Shown: positions 1 through 8,666, counted from the stretch's first letter. The stretch: DNA of 64,000 nt from Flavobacterium hibisci (GCF_020026925.1 NZ_JAIQDW010000008.1:124001-188000), one strand, 5' to 3'. The notes: generated from the sequence alone by a model not told the origin. A program made the numbers and translations.

Positions 1-99
1 AACTGTTTTGCCTAAGCTTTTTCCAAAGAAAACATTGATTAAAAATCCTAGAAAAGGAGTAAGTACTAATAGTAAAGCTAAATTGGTATCCATTTCCAT
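1..99 (-). CDS. nuoL: NADH-quinone oxidoreductase subunit L (5' end only)
   Basis: Reading the minus strand from position 99 gives MEMDTNLALLLVLTPFLGFLI and so on, 33 codons before the window edge. The hydrophobic start and the place directly after nuoK fit NuoL, the large antiporter-like proton-pumping membrane subunit of complex I. The ATG at 99 abuts the nuoK stop; a second in-frame ATG at 93 is possible. The gene continues outside the window, so length and intactness cannot be judged. The identification rests mainly on gene order (K then L) and on the membrane-helix start. Confidence 0.8.
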   Translation of the reverse strand, partial: MEMDTNLALLLVLTPFLGFLINVFFGKSLGKTV

Positions 100-420
100 T
101 TATCCTTTTAAATTTTTTAAATTATCGATACTAATCGAACCTAAATTTCTAAAGATCGAAACTAAAATAGCCAATCCAACAGCGACTTCAGCCGCTGCAA
201 CTGCCATCGAAAAGAACACAAAAACCTGTCCCTGGGCATCCTGATGGTAGGTTGAAAAAGCCACAAATAAAAGGTTTACTGCATTCAGCATGATTTCGAT
301 AGACATGAAAACGATAATAGCATTTCGTCTGTACAATACACCAAAAATACCAATACAAAAAAGTACAACACTTAAAAAGATGTAGTTTTCTATACCTATT
401 TGATTTAATATATTACCCAT
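100..420 (-). CDS. nuoK: NADH-quinone oxidoreductase subunit K
   Basis: This is a 106-residue inner-membrane protein with three hydrophobic helices, the normal size for NuoK, one of the membrane-arm subunits of complex I that couple quinone reduction to proton pumping. Helix 2 carries the membrane glutamate seen in the family ([17 protein letters not shown]), and helix 3 holds the A-rich segment [12 protein letters not shown]. The ATG overlaps the last base of the nuoJ stop codon (TAATG arrangement), which suggests translational coupling. It lies between nuoJ and nuoL as in other nuo operons. Confidence 0.96.
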   Translation of the reverse strand: MGNILNQIGIENYIFLSVVLFCIGIFGVLYRRNAIIVFMSIEIMLNAVNLLFVAFSTYHQDAQGQVFVFFSMAVAAAEVAVGLAILVSIFRNLGSISIDNLKNLKG

Positions 421-959
421 TATTTATTTAATTTTTCTTTTTTAGACAATAATACTGTTCCAATCATTGCTACCAAAAGCAAAATAGAGGCAAATTCAAA
501 CGGAACCATATATTCGTTCAGTAATATTTTACCCAAGACTTTAATAGACTGGAAATCTTCTCCGGTTGAGTCATATTCGCCAACAATTGGTTTTGAGTTA
601 ATGAAAATAGTAATTAATACAATAACAATTAGACAGAAAGAAACAATCGCACCCAGACGCGTAATCCTTGGTTTGTGTACCTGATGGCGTTCGTTCAGAT
701 TCATCAACATGATTGTAAACAGGAACAGAATCATAATAGCCCCCGAGTAGACAATAATATGTACGATAGCCAAAAACTGGGCATTTAATAATAAATAATG
801 ACCCGCAATTGAGAAAAAACAAATCACTAAATAAATAGCGCTATGAATTGGGTTTCGGCTAAAAATGGTCAAAAAGGCAGTAATTACCGTGATAAACGCT
901 AAGAAACAAAATATAACTTGTACAGTAGTTGCGTGTGCAAAATCAGGAATATGTATCAT
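420..959 (-). CDS. nuoJ: NADH-quinone oxidoreductase subunit J
   Basis: This is a 179-residue protein with five hydrophobic segments, matching NuoJ, a membrane-arm subunit of complex I. The stretch [22 protein letters not shown] is the typical third helix containing the pi-bulge region. The ATG is immediately upstream of the nuoK overlap and directly follows the nuoI stop with no spacer. Position and hydropathy leave little doubt. Nothing unusual is visible. Confidence 0.95.
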   Translation of the reverse strand: MIHIPDFAHATTVQVIFCFLAFITVITAFLTIFSRNPIHSAIYLVICFFSIAGHYLLLNAQFLAIVHIIVYSGAIMILFLFTIMLMNLNERHQVHKPRITRLGAIVSFCLIVIVLITIFINSKPIVGEYDSTGEDFQSIKVLGKILLNEYMVPFEFASILLLVAMIGTVLLSKKEKLNK

Positions 960-1505
960 TTAGTTAGCATTATTAAGTTGAGCATTTTTGATAGCCATTT
1001 CCAACGGCATCACTAATCTGTCTTTTCCAAAAATGAAATCTTCTCTTTCGTAGCTTGAAGGTACCAATACTTTTGACTGTGTCAGATAAATAGCGTCTTT
1101 TGGACAGGCTTCTTCACACAAACCGCAAAAAATACAACGAAGCATATTGATTTCATAAATCTCAGCATATTTTTCCTCTCTGTACAAATGCTTTTCATCA
1201 GCTTTACGCTCGGCTGCCTTCATTGTAATGGCTTCAGCAGGACATGATAAAGCACACAGACCACAGGCAGTACAGTTTTCACGGCCTTGTTCGTCACGTT
1301 TCAGCATATGTTGACCACGATAAACCGGACTCATTTCACGAACTTGTTCCGGGTAATGAATAGTAGCTTTTTTCTTGAAAAAGTGTTTGATAGTAATAAA
1401 TAAACCTTTTACAATCGCCACAAGATACAATCGCTCCCAAAAAGTCATCTCTTTATTAGAGACCACCTTTTTTCTACCCGATAATGATATAGTTTCTATT
1501 GACAT
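960..1505 (-). CDS. nuoI: NADH-quinone oxidoreductase subunit I (two 4Fe-4S clusters)
   Basis: This is a 181-residue ferredoxin-like subunit that carries electrons from the hydrophilic arm of complex I toward quinone. Two cysteine motifs are visible, CTACGLCALSCP and CIFCGLCEEACP, each of the form CxxCxxCxxxCP, which bind the N6a and N6b 4Fe-4S clusters. An amphipathic N-terminal segment (LYLVAIVKGLFITIKHFF) fits membrane-surface docking. It is separated from nuoH by a 172-bp spacer that holds a structured repeat element (1575-1662), the only large gap in this part of the operon. Confidence 0.97.
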   Translation of the reverse strand: MSIETISLSGRKKVVSNKEMTFWERLYLVAIVKGLFITIKHFFKKKATIHYPEQVREMSPVYRGQHMLKRDEQGRENCTACGLCALSCPAEAITMKAAERKADEKHLYREEKYAEIYEINMLRCIFCGLCEEACPKDAIYLTQSKVLVPSSYEREDFIFGKDRLVMPLEMAIKNAQLNNAN

Positions 1506-1574
1506 TTAAAGTATAATTTGTGATTCAATTTGATGATTAGATCAAATCCAATCTATTTCATTTTATTATTTAGT

Positions 1575-1662
1575 AGCTTCCCGATAGCTATCTTGACTGC
1601 TTTATCCGCTATATCTTTTATGGTGAAACCTACCATAAAAGGATGCCGCTGCTATCAGGGCT
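1575..1662 (-). ncRNA. structured intergenic element, copy A (nuoH-nuoI spacer)
   Basis: On the minus strand this 88-nt stretch begins AGCCCTGATAGC and ends GCTATCGGGAAGCT, which pair with each other (AGC/GCT, CCC/GGG, GATAGC/GCTATC). Inside is a perfect 10-bp hairpin, CTTTTATGGT (1641-1632) with ACCATAAAAG (1624-1615), and the conserved tracts AGCGGCATC and ATATAGCGGA. It starts 15 nt after the nuoH stop. Copies B (40902-40995) and C (49346-49416) share the layout. Whether it works as an RNA, a processing site or only a mobile repeat is not known. The flavo-1 RNA motif of Bacteroidota is a possible identity that I cannot confirm. Confidence 0.6.
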
Positions 1663-1677
1663 AGGGCATTACGGTTC

Positions 1678-2733
1678 TTAGAATCCTAAGAAAGCAGCCA
1701 GATCGTGTCTTAAAATTACAATTCCCGTTACTATAATATTTGCAATTGAAAGCGGAATCAAAATTCGCCATCCCAAATTCATTAACTGGTCATATCTAAA
1801 TCTCGGAATCGTCCAGCGAACCCACATATAGAAAAAGATCCAGAAACATATTTTAGCAAATAAAACGGCTATTCCTAAAATGTTAGCTGCGTTAACACCA
1901 ACATTTTCTACCATCCATTGCATTCCCGGATAATTGTACCCTCCAAAGAACAATACTGAAATAATAGTAGCCGAGATAAACATATTTGCATATTCAGCAA
2001 ACAAATAGAATCCCATTTTCATTGAGGAATATTCAGTATGGTAACCCCCAATCAGCTCAGATTCACATTCTGCCAAATCAAAAGGAGTTCTGTTGGTTTC
2101 TGCAAAGGCACAAATAAGGAAAATAAGGAAAGATAATGGCTGATAAAAAACATTCCAGTTCATTCCTGCCTGCTGCTCAGAGATTTCTTTTAAGCTTAAC
2201 GTTCCGGTCATCATCAACAAGGCAATCATTGATAATCCCATCGCAACTTCATAAGAAACCATTTGCGAAGCGGCACGAACAGCTCCCATTAAAGAGAATT
2301 TATTATTAGAAGCCCATCCACCAATCATAATACCGTACACTCCAACAGAAACAACTCCAAAGAAGTATAATAACGCAATGTTAATATCTGTAGCCTGTAA
2401 TAAAATATCTCTTCCAAAAAGATGTAATCTGTCTCCCCACGGAATAACCGCACTGGTCATCAAAGCCGTACTCATGGCTATCGCGGGTCCAACAACGAAT
2501 AAAAATTTGTTAGGTGTATTCGGGAAAAATTCTTCTTTCGAAAATAATTTCAAACCATCTGCCAAAGGCTGTAATAATCCTCCCCATCCGGCGCGGTTTG
2601 GTCCTACACGATCCTGAAGAAAAGCCGCAACTTTACGCTCAGCCCAGGTAGAATACATCGCCATAATCATCGTTATGGCAAAAACCACAACAATAACAAC
2701 ACTTTTTTCTATAATAAATGCACTATCTACCAT
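1678..2733 (-). CDS. nuoH: NADH-quinone oxidoreductase subunit H
   Basis: This 351-residue polytopic inner-membrane protein is NuoH, the subunit that forms the quinone-binding chamber at the junction of the two arms of complex I. Family signatures are visible: AERKVAAFLQDRVGPNRAG near residue 31, ETNRTPFDLAECESELIGGYHTEYS in the middle, and the WVRWTIPRFRYDQLM segment near the C terminus. Length is normal. The ATG lies 2 bp after the nuoG stop, so it is in the same transcript. Confidence 0.97.
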   Translation of the reverse strand: MVDSAFIIEKSVVIVVVFAITMIMAMYSTWAERKVAAFLQDRVGPNRAGWGGLLQPLADGLKLFSKEEFFPNTPNKFLFVVGPAIAMSTALMTSAVIPWGDRLHLFGRDILLQATDINIALLYFFGVVSVGVYGIMIGGWASNNKFSLMGAVRAASQMVSYEVAMGLSMIALLMMTGTLSLKEISEQQAGMNWNVFYQPLSFLIFLICAFAETNRTPFDLAECESELIGGYHTEYSSMKMGFYLFAEYANMFISATIISVLFFGGYNYPGMQWMVENVGVNAANILGIAVLFAKICFWIFFYMWVRWTIPRFRYDQLMNLGWRILIPLSIANIIVTGIVILRHDLAAFLGF

Positions 2734-2735
2734 TG

Positions 2736-3767
2736 TTAAGAATTTTTGTCGTTAGTGTTTAACGGAATTTCAGCCATACTGATTTTTTTACGGTCAACAT
2801 CTCTTCCTAAAAGAATATTTTTCTCTGTATTAATTGTGACTTTCTCTAATTTTTGAGTGTAGTTGTTTTGGTTGATAACAGAATCTTTTTCAAATTCTCT
2901 TGGTCCTTCAATAACCCAGTCATTAACGTTTTTATGGTCAAAACGGCAAGAGTTACAGATGAATTCTTCCACTTCATGATACTCATCTTTACGTCCTGTT
3001 ACACGCTGAATTTCGCCGCCAAACATCCAAACGGTTGTTTTTCCGCAACATCCCGGAGTTGTACATTCTCTGTGCGCATTATAAGGCTTGTTAAACCAGA
3101 CTCTTGATTTGAAACGGAAAGTTTTGTCTGTTAAAGCTCCAACAGGACAAACATCAATCATGTTTCCGGAGAATTCATTGTCGATTGCTTTTGAGATTCC
3201 TGTTGAAATATTAGCGTGATCTCCACGATCTAATACACCGTGAACTCTGTTATCTGTCAATTGATCTGCAACCTGTACACATCTTTGGCATAAAATACAA
3301 CGGTTCATATGCAGTTGAATATTCGGACCGATATCTTCCGGTTCGAATGTTCTTTTTTCTTCAATATAACGTGATTTTGGATTTCCGTGTTCGAAACTTA
3401 AATTCTGCAAATCACATTCTCCAGCCTGATCACAAATTGGACAGTCCAGCGGGTGATTAATCAATAAAAATTCCGTTACAGATTTACGGGCTTCAGTTAC
3501 GCGGTCAGAAGATTTACTGTTTACCTCCATTCCGTCCATGCAGCCAGTTACGCAAGATGCCATTAATTTTGGCATAGGTCTTGGGTCAGCTTCACTTCCT
3601 TTTGAAACTTCAACTAAACAGCAACGGCATTTTCCTCCGCTTCCTTTTAGTTTTGAGTAATAACACATGGCTGGCGGAACTAGATCTCCTCCAATCATAC
3701 GTGCAGCCTGCAGGATGGTAGTTCCTGGTTCTACGTCAATACTTTGACCGTCTATGGTTACTTTCAT
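2736..3767 (-). CDS. nuoG: short NADH-quinone oxidoreductase subunit G (iron-sulfur part only)
   Basis: This 343-residue protein corresponds to the iron-sulfur N-terminal third of NuoG. Seen in order: a 2Fe-2S ferredoxin fold with C35, C47, C49, C50; the His/Cys 4Fe-4S motif H105-xxx-C109-xx-C112-xxxxx-C118; a CxxCxxC...CP motif (NRCILCQRC and DVCPVGAL); and the start of the molybdopterin-oxidoreductase cluster region (CTTPGCC ... CNSC). The roughly 500-residue molybdopterin-like domain present in enterobacterial NuoG (about 900 residues) is absent. The reading frame ends cleanly and nuoH follows at 2 bp, so this looks like a naturally short subunit, as I recall for other flavobacteria, not a fresh truncation. 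Confidence 0.93.
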   Translation of the reverse strand: MKVTIDGQSIDVEPGTTILQAARMIGGDLVPPAMCYYSKLKGSGGKCRCCLVEVSKGSEADPRPMPKLMASCVTGCMDGMEVNSKSSDRVTEARKSVTEFLLINHPLDCPICDQAGECDLQNLSFEHGNPKSRYIEEKRTFEPEDIGPNIQLHMNRCILCQRCVQVADQLTDNRVHGVLDRGDHANISTGISKAIDNEFSGNMIDVCPVGALTDKTFRFKSRVWFNKPYNAHRECTTPGCCGKTTVWMFGGEIQRVTGRKDEYHEVEEFICNSCRFDHKNVNDWVIEGPREFEKDSVINQNNYTQKLEKVTINTEKNILLGRDVDRKKISMAEIPLNTNDKNS

Positions 3768-3861
3768 CTCTCTTAATGATTTGAATATCGAAAGCTTAGC
3801 TATTCAAAAGTTTTGCTGTCCTTTTAATACTATATGACTTCGTAATTCTTTTATATTTTTA

Positions 3862-5232
3862 TTATACGATTACCTTACCTCCAACCAAATGTTTTACTTG
3901 CGAAAACGGTTGAGCAACAAAATGATCTCTGTGTTTTATTTTTTCAGGGAAACGAACGTGGTATTCAAATTCATCTCTAAAATGACGAATAGCTGCTGCT
4001 ACCGGCCACGAAGCCGCATCGCCAAGCGGACAAATCGTATTTCCTTCGATTTTACTTTGAATACTCCACAATAATTCGATATCCTCTTCACGACCCTGAC
4101 CGTTTTCAATTCTCCATAATATTTTTTCTAACCAGCCAGTTCCTTCACGGCAAGGTGTACATTGCCCACAAGATTCGTGGTGATAAAAACGTGCAAAATT
4201 CCAGGTGTTTCTTACAATACAGGCTCTGTCATCGTAAACAATAAACCCGCCAGAACCTAACATCGATCCGGTAGCAAAACCACCATCACTCAAAGACTCG
4301 TAAGTCATTAAACGGTCTTCACCATTTGCAGTTTTGAAAATCAGTTCTGCCGGTAAAATTGGAACGGATGAACCACCCGGAACCAAAGCTTTTAAAGGTC
4401 TGCTTGTAGACATTCCTCCCAGATATTCATCGGAATTCATGAATTCATCAACGCTTAAGCCTAATTCTATTTCGTAAACACCAGGGTTTTTAATGTTTCC
4501 TGAAGCTGAAATTAATTTCGTTCCAGTTGAACGGCCAAGACCAATTTTAGCATACTCATCACCAGAATTATTAATGATCCAAGGCACTGCGGCAATAGTC
4601 TCAACATTGTTAACTACAGTTGGGTTTGCCCAAAGACCTGAAACAGCCGGGAAAGGCGGTTTAATACGAGGGTTTCCTCTTTTACCTTCCAGTGATTCAA
4701 TAAGTGCAGTTTCTTCTCCGCAGATATAAGCTCCTGCTCCGCAGTGAACATATAAATCCAAATCGTAACCTGTACCTAATATATTTTTTCCTAACCAACC
4801 CGCAGCTCTTGCTTCGTTGATTGCTTTTTCTAAAATTTTGAAAACCCACATATATTCTCCACGAATGTAGATGTAGGATAGGTTTGCACCAAGAGCAAAA
4901 CTTGAAGTAATCATTCCTTCAATCAATAAGTGAGGAATAAATTCCATCAAATAACGATCTTTGAAAGTTCCTGGCTCAGATTCGTCGGCGTTGCAAACCA
5001 AATGTCTTGGTTTTCCTGATTTTTTATCAATAAAACTCCATTTCATTCCCGCCGGGAAACCAGCTCCACCACGACCACGAATACCCGATTTTTTTACTTC
5101 TTCAACAACTTCGTCAGGCGTAAGGGTTTTTAAAGCTTTTTCTACAGAAGCATAACCGCCGTTTTGACGATATACTTCGTAGGTCTTAATACCCGGAACG
5201 TTGATTTTGTCTAATAATATTTTCTTTGACAT
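3862..5232 (-). CDS. nuoF: NADH-quinone oxidoreductase subunit F
   Basis: This 456-residue flavoprotein accepts hydride from NADH on FMN and passes electrons to the N3 cluster. The NADH/FMN-binding glycine motif GRGGAGFPAG is at residues 53-62, a second glycine-rich loop GAGAYICGEETALIESLEG lies in the middle, and the cluster ligands SCGQCTPCREG plus NTICPLGDA are near the C terminus. Length is normal. It follows nuoE by 1 bp. A 94-bp spacer without recognisable motifs separates it from nuoG. Confidence 0.97.
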   Translation of the reverse strand: MSKKILLDKINVPGIKTYEVYRQNGGYASVEKALKTLTPDEVVEEVKKSGIRGRGGAGFPAGMKWSFIDKKSGKPRHLVCNADESEPGTFKDRYLMEFIPHLLIEGMITSSFALGANLSYIYIRGEYMWVFKILEKAINEARAAGWLGKNILGTGYDLDLYVHCGAGAYICGEETALIESLEGKRGNPRIKPPFPAVSGLWANPTVVNNVETIAAVPWIINNSGDEYAKIGLGRSTGTKLISASGNIKNPGVYEIELGLSVDEFMNSDEYLGGMSTSRPLKALVPGGSSVPILPAELIFKTANGEDRLMTYESLSDGGFATGSMLGSGGFIVYDDRACIVRNTWNFARFYHHESCGQCTPCREGTGWLEKILWRIENGQGREEDIELLWSIQSKIEGNTICPLGDAASWPVAAAIRHFRDEFEYHVRFPEKIKHRDHFVAQPFSQVKHLVGGKVIV

Positions 5233-5233
5233 C

Positions 5234-5764
5234 TTATTTATCGTGTAATATTATTTTATCCTCTTTACAATCAGCGATTAACTGATCGATTTTTTCTTCT
5301 GTCAGTTTTTCTTTGTAGAAATCGCCTAACTGCATCATCGGAGCATATCCGCAGGCACCTAAACATTCTACACCGGCAATAGTGAACAATCCGTCCGGAG
5401 TTGTTTCGCCCATTTTAATGCCTAATTTTTCAGAAGTATAATCCATTAAATTTTCAGCACCGCTTAAACAACAACAAGAAGTCTGGCAAAACTCAAACAT
5501 GTATTTCCCAATTGGTTTTTGGTTGAACATGGTGTAAAAAGTAACCACTTCGTAAACCTCGATTGGTTTGATTTGAAGAATTTCTGCCACTTTATCCTGC
5601 AGTTCAATACTAAGCCAGTTGTTATGCGCATCCTGAACTTCATGTAAAACAGGCAATAGAGCCGATTTTTGTTTTCCTTCAGGATAATGATTAATCAGTT
5701 CATTGATGCGGTTCATCAATGCCTCGGTCATGTTTATTTCTTGTTTGTAATGTTTACGTTCCAT
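5234..5764 (-). CDS. nuoE: NADH-quinone oxidoreductase subunit E
   Basis: This 176-residue thioredoxin-fold subunit binds the N1a 2Fe-2S cluster next to NuoF. The cysteine ligands appear as FCQTSCCC and later as ECLGACGYAP, the family pattern C-x4/5-C ... CxxxC. The N terminus holds the helical bundle found in NuoE (MNRINELINHYPEGKQKSALLP). The annotated ATG at 5764 gives an 11-residue N-terminal extension before a second ATG (5731), so the exact start is uncertain. It is preceded by a self-complementary AT-rich spacer of 82 bp. Confidence 0.95.
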   Translation of the reverse strand: MERKHYKQEINMTEALMNRINELINHYPEGKQKSALLPVLHEVQDAHNNWLSIELQDKVAEILQIKPIEVYEVVTFYTMFNQKPIGKYMFEFCQTSCCCLSGAENLMDYTSEKLGIKMGETTPDGLFTIAGVECLGACGYAPMMQLGDFYKEKLTEEKIDQLIADCKEDKIILHDK

Positions 5765-5774
5765 TTTTTATTAT

Positions 5775-5845
5775 TTTGAATCTTAAATTTTAAATTTTAA
5801 ATGTTTGCGGCATTTATAATTTACAATTCAAAATTTATAATTCAT
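5775..5845 (-). repeat. AT-rich self-complementary spacer repeat (nuoD-nuoE)
   Basis: The spacer holds iterations of AAATTTTAAATTTT followed by ATTTATAATTTACAATTC and AAAATTTATAATTC. The same words, in opposite orientation, occur in the nuoA-nuoB spacer (8189-8262). The iterations are self-complementary and could fold within the nuo transcript. No protein start or promoter is evident inside. Confidence 0.55.
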
Positions 5846-5846
5846 T

Positions 5847-7085
5847 TTATGCGTCTAATTCTCCTGCGATTACATTTAAACTTGACAAAATAACAATTGC
5901 ATCTGATAATAAAGCACCTTTAATCATTTCAGGATATGCCTGGTAATAAATAAAACAAGGTCTTCTGAAATGTAATCTGTATGGAGTTCTGCTTCCATCT
6001 GTCACTAAATAAAATCCGATTTCTCCATTTCCTCCTTCAACCGGGTGGTAAATTTCTGCAACCGGTACAGGAACTTCTCCCATTACAATCTTAAAGTGAT
6101 AAATCAAAGATTCCATAGAAGTATATACATCTTCTTTTGGAGGCAAATAATAATCAGGTACTTCTGCATGGTATTCGTTTCCTGCTGGCATTTTATCCAA
6201 AGCCTGACGAATAATACTTAAACTTTCCCAAACTTCTGCATTACGAACACAAAAACGATCATAAGTGTCACCTGATTTTCCAACGGGAACAATAAAATCG
6301 AAATCTTCGTAAGATGAATAAGGTTGTGCAACCCGAACGTCGTAATCAACTCCGGCAGCACGTAAGTTCGGTCCTGTGAATCCGTAAGCCATTGCTTTCT
6401 CTGCAGAGATTGCACCTACGTTTACAGTCCTGTCAATAAAAATTCTGTTTCTTTCGAATAAGTTTTCAAATTCTTTCCATGCAACAGGAAATTCTTCAAG
6501 GAAAGTATCCAGTTTTTTGAAAGCTTCCGGAGACCAGTCTCTTTCAAATCCACCGATTCTTCCCATATTGGTTGTCAAACGGGCTCCACAAATTTCTTCG
6601 TAGATTTCGTAAATCTTTTCTCTAAACTGAAAAACGTATAAAAAGCCGGTGTACGCACCAGTATCAACTCCTAAAATCGAGTTACAGATTAAGTGGTCTG
6701 TAATACGCGCCAGCTCCATTACGATAACTCTTAAATATTGAGCTCTTTTTGGAACTTCAATACCTAATAATTTTTCTAATGTCATCCACCATCCCATATT
6801 ATTAATAGGAGAGGAGCAATAGTTCATACGGTCTGTAAGAGGGGTAATTTGATAAAAAGGACGGTTTTCAGCAATTTTTTCGAATGCTCTATGGATGTAA
6901 CCAATAGTTGGTTCAGCTTCCAGAATTCTTTCACCATCCATCAACAAAATATTTTGAAAAATACCGTGAGTAGCCGGGTGAGTAGGACCTAAATTAAGTA
7001 CAGAAAGCTCGCTTCCGTCTTCGTTTAGTTTATCCTTTATTATTTTAGCATATCGATGCTCTGGTGATAATAATAGTTCTGACAT
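5847..7085 (-). CDS. nuoD: NADH-quinone oxidoreductase subunit D
   Basis: This 412-residue protein is NuoD, the 49-kDa-type subunit that lines the quinone pocket with NuoB. It opens with the family segment LNLGPTHPATHGIFQNIL, has the GYIHRAFEKIAENRPFYQITPLTDRMNY region and the invariant PGG-like loop replaced by the usual MGRIGGFERDW, and ends in VIVILSSLNVIAGELDA, close to the common GELDR-like C terminus. NuoC and NuoD are separate genes here, not fused as in E. coli. Confidence 0.97.
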   Translation of the reverse strand: MSELLLSPEHRYAKIIKDKLNEDGSELSVLNLGPTHPATHGIFQNILLMDGERILEAEPTIGYIHRAFEKIAENRPFYQITPLTDRMNYCSSPINNMGWWMTLEKLLGIEVPKRAQYLRVIVMELARITDHLICNSILGVDTGAYTGFLYVFQFREKIYEIYEEICGARLTTNMGRIGGFERDWSPEAFKKLDTFLEEFPVAWKEFENLFERNRIFIDRTVNVGAISAEKAMAYGFTGPNLRAAGVDYDVRVAQPYSSYEDFDFIVPVGKSGDTYDRFCVRNAEVWESLSIIRQALDKMPAGNEYHAEVPDYYLPPKEDVYTSMESLIYHFKIVMGEVPVPVAEIYHPVEGGNGEIGFYLVTDGSRTPYRLHFRRPCFIYYQAYPEMIKGALLSDAIVILSSLNVIAGELDA

Positions 7086-7110
7086 TTTATAATGTTGAAT
7101 TATTTATTTT

Positions 7111-7632
7111 TTAGCAATTTGTTGTTGTTCTTCCAAAGAATCTGTCGTCCTTATCTGTTCTTCCGCTGTCTTCCATTGGGAATTCTTTTCTCATAGGGAA
7201 AGACACCATTTCATCCATATTCAAAATACGTTTCAATTGCGGATGACCAATAAAGTTTATGCCAAAGAAATCGTATGTTTCCCTTTCCATCCAGTTTGAA
7301 CTTAAGAAAATATTTGAAATGGTTTTGATTTCCGGTTTTTCGCCATTAAGATATACTTTAATTCTGATGCGTTTATTATCGTACCAGTTGTGCAGATGAT
7401 ATACAATAGCAAATTGACGTTCTGATTCGTTATCTGGGTAGTGAATACCGCATAAATCAGTTAAAAAGTGGAAACGTAAATCAGCATCATTTTTCAGGAA
7501 AAGAATCAGGGCTGTAATTTTATCAGCTGAAGCTTCTAAAGTGAAAATATCTCTTTCTTCATGAAAGTTAAAAACATCATTATTGAATGTTTGTACAAGT
7601 TTATCCTGGATCAGTGTATTTTCTAAAGCCAT
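7111..7632 (-). CDS. nuoC: NADH-quinone oxidoreductase subunit C
   Basis: This 173-residue protein is NuoC, the 30-kDa-type structural subunit of the peripheral arm. The family signature is visible in the C-terminal half as WMERETYDFFGINFIGHPQLKRILNMDE, followed by FPMRKEFPMED. It sits between nuoB (1 bp before its ATG) and nuoD (25 bp after its stop). Nothing odd is seen. Confidence 0.96.
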   Translation of the reverse strand: MALENTLIQDKLVQTFNNDVFNFHEERDIFTLEASADKITALILFLKNDADLRFHFLTDLCGIHYPDNESERQFAIVYHLHNWYDNKRIRIKVYLNGEKPEIKTISNIFLSSNWMERETYDFFGINFIGHPQLKRILNMDEMVSFPMRKEFPMEDSGRTDKDDRFFGRTTTNC

Positions 7633-7633
7633 T

Positions 7634-8182
7634 TTATGAGATATTATAGGAAGCTAATAATTCCTGGTATTCCGGAGAGCTTCTTCGTCTCACAGATTCG
7701 TTTTTTACCAATTCCTGAAGTTTCATTACACCGTCAACAATTTGTTCTGGTCTTGGAGGACATCCCGGCACGTAAACATCAACCGGAATAACTTTGTCAA
7801 TACCTTGTAAAACAGAGTAAGTGTCAAAAATTCCACCTGATGAAGCACAGGCTCCAACAGCAATTACCCAACGAGGCTCAGACATTTGTTCGTAAACCTG
7901 TCTTAAAATAGGAGCCATTTTTTTAGAGATGGTTCCCATTACCATTAACATATCAGCCTGACGAGGTGAGAAACTCACACGTTCAGAACCAAATCGTGCC
8001 AAGTCGTAATGTGATGCCATAGTGGCCATAAATTCGATTCCGCAGCATGAAGTTGCGAAAGGCAATGGCCAAAGAGAATTCGCGCGTGCCAAGCCTACAA
8101 CGTCATTTAGTTTTGTGGCAAAAAAACCTTCACCAACAACACCTTCAGGAGGGGCAACCATATTTACATTTGAATCGCTCAT
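7634..8182 (-). CDS. nuoB: NADH-quinone oxidoreductase subunit B
   Basis: This 182-residue protein is NuoB, which binds the terminal N2 4Fe-4S cluster that reduces quinone. Its ligands are visible as the tandem C46-C47 (SCCGIEF), C112 (GACAS) and C141 (VPGCPPRPE). Length is normal. It is separated from nuoA by a repeat-bearing spacer of 86 bp and runs straight into nuoC. Confidence 0.97.
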   Translation of the reverse strand: MSDSNVNMVAPPEGVVGEGFFATKLNDVVGLARANSLWPLPFATSCCGIEFMATMASHYDLARFGSERVSFSPRQADMLMVMGTISKKMAPILRQVYEQMSEPRWVIAVGACASSGGIFDTYSVLQGIDKVIPVDVYVPGCPPRPEQIVDGVMKLQELVKNESVRRRSSPEYQELLASYNIS

Positions 8183-8188
8183 TTTTGT

Positions 8189-8262
8189 TATTTTGAATTT
8201 TGAATTATAAATTTTGATTGTTCAAATAATTTATAATTCAGCATTTATAATTTTAGAATCAA
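8189..8262 (-). repeat. AT-rich self-complementary spacer repeat (nuoA-nuoB)
   Basis: Words such as TGAATTATAAATTTTGATTG and ATTTATAATTCAGCATTTAT fill this spacer; their complements occur in the same spacer, and a near-identical core in reverse orientation occurs at 5775-5845. It appears to be a second member of the same spacer-repeat family. Confidence 0.5.
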
Positions 8263-8268
8263 TGTTAG

Positions 8269-8634
8269 TTATTCCCAGTCTAAAGCTCTCTTTTTTATGA
8301 TATAGAAAAAGCCAACTAAAAGCAAAGCCATGAAAACAATCATTTTCAGCATTCCCTCAATTCCTAATTCTTTAAAGTTTACTGCCCAAGGATAAAGGAA
8401 AATCACCTCTACGTCAAACAGAACAAATAAAATGGCAACAAGGAAATATTTTACTGAAAACGGAATACGGGCATTACCAACTGATTCGATTCCGCATTCA
8501 AAGTTTTTATCTTTAGTTTCTGAGGTTCTTCTTGGACCTAATTTTCCGGAAATAATGATAGTTCCCACTACAAAACCAACAGCTAGTATAAGCTGCATTA
8601 AGATAGGAAGATAGCTGTATTGATCAGATTGCAT
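8269..8634 (-). CDS. nuoA: NADH-quinone oxidoreductase subunit A
   Basis: This 121-residue, three-helix membrane protein is NuoA, first gene of the complex I operon. The family pattern KNFECGIESVGNARIPFSVKYFLVAILFVLFDVEVIFLYPWA contains the conserved ECG loop and the FDVE acidic helix. Length is normal. A promoter of the flavobacterial type lies 33-63 bp upstream. Confidence 0.97.
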   Translation of the reverse strand: MQSDQYSYLPILMQLILAVGFVVGTIIISGKLGPRRTSETKDKNFECGIESVGNARIPFSVKYFLVAILFVLFDVEVIFLYPWAVNFKELGIEGMLKMIVFMALLLVGFFYIIKKRALDWE

Positions 8635-8666
8635 AAAACTTAGGGTTTTTACTTAAAAAATAGTCA

